DNA of 64,000 nt, taken from the NCBI GenBank assembly GCA_964446945.1, contig CAYUQO010000002.1, positions 124,001 to 188,000 on the forward strand, given 5' to 3'. The notes under the pieces were generated by a model. That model was given only the letters and a program-made list of their open reading frames with translations. It ran no database searches and was not told the origin of the DNA. Shown here in pieces: positions 59,571-64,000 of this stretch. Source of the stretch: CAIYRG01 sp964446945 (lineage in GTDB: Bacteria; Pseudomonadota; Alphaproteobacteria; Micropepsales; Micropepsaceae). The position numbers and the translations under genes were made by a program. Positions within the stretch are counted from its first letter, which is position 1, and the number at the start of each line of letters is the position of its first letter.

Positions 59571-60491
59571 ATGGACGGGATGCGGAGAAATGTGCTTTGC
59601 GGGCTGGTTCTGGCGGCGATCGCGGTCACGCCTGCGGTATCGCAAAGCCCGCACGCCACCATTCCGGTCTTCGACGGTGTGTGGAATCACCCGAGCCTGC
59701 CGGGTTTTGAACCGCTGGCCTCCGGCCCCACTTCGCTGGTCAATCTGTCCCGCCGCCAGCCCGGCAATGTCAGCAACAACATGCAGCTCGTCGGCGATTA
59801 CAGCAATCCGGTCCTGAAGCCCTCGACCGCCGCCCTGGTGAAGAAATTTGGCGAAATGTCGTTGAAGAATGTCGGTTATCCAACACCGCGCAACCAGTGC
59901 TGGCCGGGCGGCGTGCCATTCGAATTCACCAACAACTCAATGATGGTGCTGCAGAAGCCGGACGAGACACTGATCGTCTATCAGGGCGATCATCAGGTCC
60001 GCCATGTGCGCATGAACCAGACTCATCCGGAGCATGTGACTCCATCCTGGTACGGAGATTCGATCGGCCATTATGAAGGCGACACTCTGGTGGTGGACAC
60101 CGTGGGCGTCAAGATCGGGCGCTATGCGATGATCGACTGGTATGGCACGCCGCACAGTGCGGCGCTGCATGTCATCGAGCGCTACCGGCTCCTGAATTAC
60201 GACGAAGCAAAAGACGGGCTGGCGCGCGATGTGAAGGAAAACTTCCGCGGCGATTTCCGCAAGAATCCGAACGATACCGGAAAACATCTGCAGCTCTATT
60301 TCACCGTCGAGGACCCGGAAATCTTCACCATGCCGTGGTCGGCGACGATCACCTATGGGCGCGCGAGTCCCCTGCCCGGCCGCATCAGCGAGATCAGCGA
60401 CTGGGAAGAAGAGGTGTGTGCCGAGAACCCGCATAAATACGGCACCGAAAAAGACGTCGACGTCCCAACCGCCACCACCCCGGATTTTTAA
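59571..60491 (+). CDS. secreted protein of the six-member paralogue array, copy 6 (divergent)
   Basis: A 306-residue copy on the plus strand, with a signal peptide (MDGMRRNVLCGLVLAAIAVTPAVS). It retains IPVFDGVWNHPSLPGFEPLASGPTSLVNLSRR, GDYSNPVLKPSTAALVKKF, NQCWPGGVPFEFTNN, DHQVRHVRMNQTHPEH, WYGDSIGHYEGDTLVVDT, WYGTPHSAALHVIERY, LYFTVEDPEIFTMPWSATI and the ending EKDVDVPTATTPDF. ATG at 59580 is an alternative start. By the SGPTSLVNLSRR block it is closest to copy 1. Confidence 0.85.
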   Translation: MDGMRRNVLCGLVLAAIAVTPAVSQSPHATIPVFDGVWNHPSLPGFEPLASGPTSLVNLSRRQPGNVSNNMQLVGDYSNPVLKPSTAALVKKFGEMSLKNVGYPTPRNQCWPGGVPFEFTNNSMMVLQKPDETLIVYQGDHQVRHVRMNQTHPEHVTPSWYGDSIGHYEGDTLVVDTVGVKIGRYAMIDWYGTPHSAALHVIERYRLLNYDEAKDGLARDVKENFRGDFRKNPNDTGKHLQLYFTVEDPEIFTMPWSATITYGRASPLPGRISEISDWEEEVCAENPHKYGTEKDVDVPTATTPDF

Positions 60492-60526
60492 CAAGCACAA
60501 AGGCTGGTCGGGTCGGGTTTCCGCCT

Positions 60527-60647
60527 CCCCCTTGAGGGGAGGCACGCACTTTGCACTTCGCAAAGTGCGGGTGGGGGACATCTATTCGCAAATACCCCCA
60601 CCCGAAATTTGCTGCGCAAATTTCGACCTCCCCGCAAGGTGGAGGTG
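60527..60647. repeat. inverted doublet of GC-rich repeat units (type shared with 34470)
   Basis: Nearly identical to 34470-34588 over 120 bp: hairpin GCACTTTGC-ACTT-CGCAAAGTGC, central GGGTGGGGG/CCCCCACCC, hairpin GAAATTTGC/GCAAATTTC and end CCTCCCCGCAAGGTGGAGG. Only the central loop and a few stem bases differ. Confidence 0.85.
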
Positions 60648-60674
60648 GAAGTGTTTATCCGAGAGTAGCGTGTT

Positions 60675-61844
60675 CTACGCCATCGCGAAGAGTTGGCCGA
60701 TGGTGCTGACCGCAAGTTCCGCTTCGGCGCGATCGGGCTCAGTCGACTCATCGTTGAAGCCCTGCGATTCACCGGTGAAGTGCTGGAACACAAAGCTGTC
60801 GCGCCTGGCGAGAAACAGAGTCGAGCGATAACCGATTCCGTAATGCACGCCGGGCTGCGGCTCCATGCGCGCCAATTGTCCGCGCACCGGAATCACCGAA
60901 TTGTCGCCGAGCAGCGCACGCGCGCCATAGCCGGTGCAATTGACCAGCGTCTTTTGCGGCAACGCCGCGAATTCATCCGGGCTGTGGAATTCCTGGATCA
61001 CGACCTCGCCGTCATTCTTCCGGAATTGCCCCAACAGATATTGCGCGTAACCGGCAATGTTGAACACAAGGCTTGCGGACTTGCGCACATAGCGCTTGCC
61101 GAACGGATGCTCACCCGGTGCATAGGAGATGCCACGCGGCAGCAGATCGGGCGTTAGCTCGCCCTGCAGCTCGGCAAAATCGGGCTGAACTGCAATCGGA
61201 TCAACGACAGCGGAGACCAGCGCAGGCCCGCCTGCGACGTCATAGTGATCAATGAACTCGACCGGATTGCCGGGAAGACCAAGCAGCGTGCCGAAAGTCC
61301 GCCACGACGTGCGGCACATGCGTTCCCAGAGCTGCCGGAATTCCGGAGTGGCGCCGTCCTCGGAACAGATGCGTGAATCGGGCGTGAACAACCCGGTGGC
61401 GAAAGACGAACGCACATTCGGCGGCAGGTCTTTGGCATAGATTGTCACCCGCGCGCCGGCGCGCTGCAATGTCAGCGCCGCGGTCATGCCCAACGCGCCG
61501 CAGCCGATCACGGCGATGTCGCGTTCGCCCGTGGCCATCGCCTTGCCGGCGGTGATTTCGGCCGAGCCCCAGGACAATGACCAGCCGCTGCCACCGTGAC
61601 CGTAATTGTGCACCACCGTCTTGCCGGCGATCTGTTCGACATCGAGGCGCGGACCCTGCGCACGAAACGGACGCGTGCACACCGTGATAGCGCTGATGCG
61701 CGACGTGCTGGCGTCGAGCGGCGCCACTTGCAACCTTGTGGGAGCGTTTGCGGCCAGATTTCCGGCGCAGCGGGGCAATGTATTGAGGGCCAACATGGCG
61801 CCCGCACCGGACAACAGGCGGCGCCGCCCAACGGAATGTTTCAT
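60675..61844 (-). CDS. FAD-dependent D-amino-acid oxidase-like oxidoreductase, Tat-exported
   Basis: The 389-residue protein has a twin-arginine signal (GRRRLLSGAGAMLALNTLPRCAG), then RLDVEQIAGKTVVHNYGHGGSGWSLSWGSA, typical of DAO-family oxidases, and the FAD Rossmann motif IAVIGCGALGMTAALTLQRAGARVTIYAK. C-terminal VNCTGYGARALLGDNSVIPVRGQLARM and the RRDSFVFQHF segment complete the DAO fold. Such enzymes oxidise D-amino acids or glycine derivatives and form H2O2. Start 61844 gives the Tat signal. Substrate is unassigned. Confidence 0.88.
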   Translation of the reverse strand: MKHSVGRRRLLSGAGAMLALNTLPRCAGNLAANAPTRLQVAPLDASTSRISAITVCTRPFRAQGPRLDVEQIAGKTVVHNYGHGGSGWSLSWGSAEITAGKAMATGERDIAVIGCGALGMTAALTLQRAGARVTIYAKDLPPNVRSSFATGLFTPDSRICSEDGATPEFRQLWERMCRTSWRTFGTLLGLPGNPVEFIDHYDVAGGPALVSAVVDPIAVQPDFAELQGELTPDLLPRGISYAPGEHPFGKRYVRKSASLVFNIAGYAQYLLGQFRKNDGEVVIQEFHSPDEFAALPQKTLVNCTGYGARALLGDNSVIPVRGQLARMEPQPGVHYGIGYRSTLFLARRDSFVFQHFTGESQGFNDESTEPDRAEAELAVSTIGQLFAMA

Positions 61845-61928
61845 GCAAATTCTCGAACGAGACGAAATTGCGCGGGATTTTAGGCCGCTGCGCAACACAT
61901 TCCACCGGCATGTTGTAACAAACTGGTG

Positions 61929-62408
61929 TTATCGGCCCGCTCCAAACAACGCCGCGCGGCGGGCGAGGCTCTCGGCGGGCCACACCACTTTGCTGTCGTA
62001 ATAGGCTTCAAAAGCCGGGACACCGGCCGGCAACTGCACCCAAGGCTGCTTCGAACGGGTGAAAATATGCACGTCGGGTTTCAGCACCGTCGGATCCTCC
62101 AGCGTGCCGGCACGCACGAAGCGCAGCTGCTCGCGGCCGCCATAGGTGCTCCACATGGCCGTGCCGCACGCCGCGCAGCGATGGATCACATGCGGTCTGC
62201 CGCTGTCGGTTGGCTGCGGAAAGGGACGGGTTTCGCCGGCAAGCAGCTGCACGCGATCGGCTTCAATCAACGCGTTCAGGACAAAGGCGCTGCCGGTCTG
62301 GCGCTGGCAATCGCGGCAATGGCAGCAATGGACGAACATCGGCGCCGACATCAGCCGGTATTTCACCGCGCCGCAGGAGCAGCGGCCTACAAGATTCGAA
62401 TCCGTCAT
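61929..62408 (-). CDS. GFA/CENP-V family zinc protein
   Basis: A 159-residue protein of the GFA (glutathione-dependent formaldehyde-activating/CENP-V) family: GRCSCGAVKYRL, FVHCCHCRDCQRQTGSAF, and HRCAACGTAMWSTYG give the cysteine pattern of two zinc sites. Most members are uncharacterised and few really act on formaldehyde. It is divergent from the polysaccharide deacetylase gene. Confidence 0.92.
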   Translation of the reverse strand: MTDSNLVGRCSCGAVKYRLMSAPMFVHCCHCRDCQRQTGSAFVLNALIEADRVQLLAGETRPFPQPTDSGRPHVIHRCAACGTAMWSTYGGREQLRFVRAGTLEDPTVLKPDVHIFTRSKQPWVQLPAGVPAFEAYYDSKVVWPAESLARRAALFGAGR

Positions 62409-62452
62409 TTCGCCCCCGTGCTATGATTGCCGCGAGCGGGAGGAGACACTCT

Positions 62453-63448
62453 ATGACGACGGAACGCAATGTCGCCGGTGGCGCGAGCGGAATCTCGCGG
62501 CGCGTCATGATCCAGACGGGAAGCACAATCGCCGCGGCCGGCGCGGCAGCACTGGCGGCATCGCCCACAGCGGCACAGGCGGCAGCTCCCGGCAATCCGA
62601 TCCGCACCGGCACGCCGCACCCGTTTTATGACTACTCGTCGATCGTCAAACGGCCGAAGCTGAAATGGCCGAACGGCGCACGCGTCGCCATATTCATCGT
62701 GCCCAATGTCGAACATTGGGACGTCAAGGACGACAAGGGCCATATGGATGTGCGCAACGAGCCGCGCAACGATTACGGCTTGCGCGTCGCGATCTGGCGC
62801 TTGTTCGAAATCTTCCAGGCGCGGAACATCCGCACGACGATCGCGCTGAATGCCTCCGTCTGCCGGTTTTATCCGGAGATCACCGCCGCGTTCAAACAGC
62901 GCGGGGACGAGCTGATGGGGCATGGCATGACCAATTCCGAACGCATGGACACGCTGTCGCCCGCCGCGGCGGCGCAGGTCGTGCGCGAGGCGGTTGCGGA
63001 AATCCGCAACACGACCGGCCAACGCGTGCGCGGCTGGCTCGGGCCCGGGCTGATGGAGACCGACGGCACTCTGGATGCGTTGAAATCCGCGGGCCTCGAA
63101 TATGTCTGCGATTGGGGCGCCGCCGACGATCAGCCGTTTAAGATGAAGAATGGCCTTTATGCCGTGCCCTATACGCTGGACATCAACGACATTGGGCTGA
63201 TCGACCGGCAGGGCACGCCGGCGTCACAGTTCGCTGCTTACATCATCGACGCGTTCGACACCCTGTACCGCGAAGGCGAAGATCAGGCGCGCGTGCTGCC
63301 GATTGCCCTGCATCCGTTCCTGATCGGTGCGCCCCATCGCGCCCCGCATTTGGCGAAGGCGCTGGATTATATCCGCGGGCATGACCGCGTCTGGTTCGCC
63401 CGCGGCAGCGAAATCCTCGATGCCTACAAATCCGCAATCAAGACCTGA
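62453..63448 (+). CDS. polysaccharide deacetylase family protein, Tat-exported
   Basis: The 331-residue product has a twin-arginine-like signal (SGISRRVMIQTGSTIAAAGAAALAASPTAAQA) and a NodB-like polysaccharide deacetylase barrel: RVAIFIVPNVEHWD, RNEPRNDYGLRVAIWRLFEIFQARNIRTTIALNASVCRFYPEI and GDELMGHGMTNSERM with metal-site histidines. The length and RNDYG region are closest to the allantoinase PuuE subgroup, so a cyclic amide or N-acyl substrate is possible. Start 62453 follows GGGAGGAG. Confidence 0.9.
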   Translation: MTTERNVAGGASGISRRVMIQTGSTIAAAGAAALAASPTAAQAAAPGNPIRTGTPHPFYDYSSIVKRPKLKWPNGARVAIFIVPNVEHWDVKDDKGHMDVRNEPRNDYGLRVAIWRLFEIFQARNIRTTIALNASVCRFYPEITAAFKQRGDELMGHGMTNSERMDTLSPAAAAQVVREAVAEIRNTTGQRVRGWLGPGLMETDGTLDALKSAGLEYVCDWGAADDQPFKMKNGLYAVPYTLDINDIGLIDRQGTPASQFAAYIIDAFDTLYREGEDQARVLPIALHPFLIGAPHRAPHLAKALDYIRGHDRVWFARGSEILDAYKSAIKT

Positions 63449-63638
63449 GCGGGTCCTCGGCCGGCCATTTCACGAAGGCGATCACCCATAGCCCAAGGAT
63501 ATTCAGCGGCGATATCGGCGCAATGATCGCCCATAGCGGGCTGAAGCCGAGCCGCCGCAAAATGATCACCGATGGAATAATCGCCAGAATGGCGACGATG
63601 ACGATGATCACGATCTGTGTTGTCGTGAGATGCGGCAT
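63438..63638 (-). CDS. small two-helix membrane protein
   Basis: A 66-residue protein with two hydrophobic segments (TTTQIVIIVIVAILAIIPSVIILRRLG and LWAIIAPISPLNILGLWVIAFVKW). This is typical of short inner-membrane proteins of unknown function. It overlaps the 3' end of the deacetylase gene by 11 bases in convergent orientation. Coding is supported by its composition and by conservation of such proteins in alphaproteobacteria. Confidence 0.65.
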   Translation of the reverse strand: MPHLTTTQIVIIVIVAILAIIPSVIILRRLGFSPLWAIIAPISPLNILGLWVIAFVKWPAEDPLRS

Positions 63639-63704
63639 GACACGGCCCCCTTCGTTTCTTCAGTCACAGATTAGGCCGCGTTTGAGTTTGTTGGAATCGA
63701 TAAG

Positions 63705-63896
63705 CTTCCCTTTCCCCCCGCGAGCGCCTCAGCGCGATGCGCGGGGGAAAGTGGGCGCAGCTGCGGCATAAGCCGCAGCGAATGGCGACCGAACGGGGGG
63801 CAATCGCGGAATGCCCCCTTCCGCCCGCCACACGCAACGCCTACGGCGTTGCTGCGGGCACCTTCCCCCACACGCTCCGCGCGGGGGGAAGGAGAA
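63705..63896. repeat. compound GC-rich repeat filling the final gap
   Basis: Starts TTCCCTTTCCCCCCGCGAG, with hairpin CTGCGGC-ATAA-GCCGCAG, a CCGAACGGGGGG tail, then an inverted part with CGCAACGCC-TAC-GGCGTTGC and CTTCCCCCACACGCTCC. It has the plan of the 40973 repeat. Long frames on the minus strand here are repeat-derived, not genes. Confidence 0.65.
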
Positions 63897-63985
63897 TCCG
63901 AACGGAACAACACGTGCGAGCTTTTCATGGCTCGCGGCGGAATGATCGGCTAGGGTCGCGGGCAGAGACATTGAGGAACAGCTGT

Positions 63986-64000
63986 ATGCGCGGTCCGCAT
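63986..64000 (+). CDS. possible start of a gene cut by the window end
   Basis: An ATG (MRGPH...) preceded by TTGAGGAA at good spacing begins 15 bp before the window end. Too little is visible to name it. Confidence 0.3.

Noticed and set aside
63671..63971. Two minus-strand frames near the window end
   Set aside because: They are made of the compound GC-rich repeat and have no ribosome site or family pattern.

Overview
The window is a chromosomal segment of a GC-rich alphaproteobacterium. The evidence is the proteobacterial/mitochondrial-type set lgt - MidA-like methyltransferase - pgeF, the order dapF-mtaB-ftsY-yciB, a System I cytochrome c maturation operon (ccmABCDG), a polyhydroxybutyrate operon with a divergent phaR, ubiK, a YbjN protein, a DUF1223 protein and many GTG/TTG starts. 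Hyphomicrobiales or a related deep order is plausible, but the sequence alone does not fix the order. No rRNA, tRNA or CRISPR array was seen.

Layout. 1-24 kb is core: trpS (5' truncated), cutA/GST, a cold shock protein with its own promoter, long leader and terminator, proC, ybjN-like, ubiK, lgt/midA-like/pgeF, prs, a secreted prolyl oligopeptidase, dapF/mtaB/ftsY/yciB, a MarR regulator, phaAB running straight into ccmABCDG, phaR, and a GGDEF-EAL protein with a degenerate GGDEF. 25-37 kb is a catabolic block: AMP-forming ligase and UbiD decarboxylase on one strand; on the other a second UbiD, an orphan molybdenum hydroxylase large subunit, a cupin, an amidohydrolase, an alpha/beta hydrolase and an MFS carrier. 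Together they look like a pathway for an aromatic or heteroaromatic acid of unknown identity. 37-41 kb holds a PadR/HAAS/head-GIN envelope-type operon followed by a winged-helix membrane regulator and an M20 peptidase. 42-44 kb has aquaporin, a minute GIY-YIG nuclease gene boxed by inverted repeats, and a PQQ dehydrogenase.

44.4-49.4 kb is an AT-richer accessory island: a PD-(D/E)XK-like nuclease, a small membrane protein, a two-gene unit (Nmad2-like protein plus duplicated zinc-ribbon protein) and a HigB-like toxin with a HigA-ImmA fusion and a paired operator. 49.6-64 kb has small conserved proteins, a TPR protein, six paralogous secreted proteins of unknown function packed into 7 kb, a Tat-exported DAO-type oxidase, a GFA-family protein and a Tat-exported polysaccharide deacetylase.

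The most striking non-coding content is a set of GC-rich intergenic repeats. Units of one family share a two-hairpin fold while the stem sequences differ with compensation, and many occur as inverted doublets. One family directly brackets the GIY-YIG gene (42094-42572) and occurs as a gene-less doublet at 51276-51463. This suggests a REP/REPIN-like mobile system whose partner is a GIY-YIG nuclease rather than a RAYT transposase.
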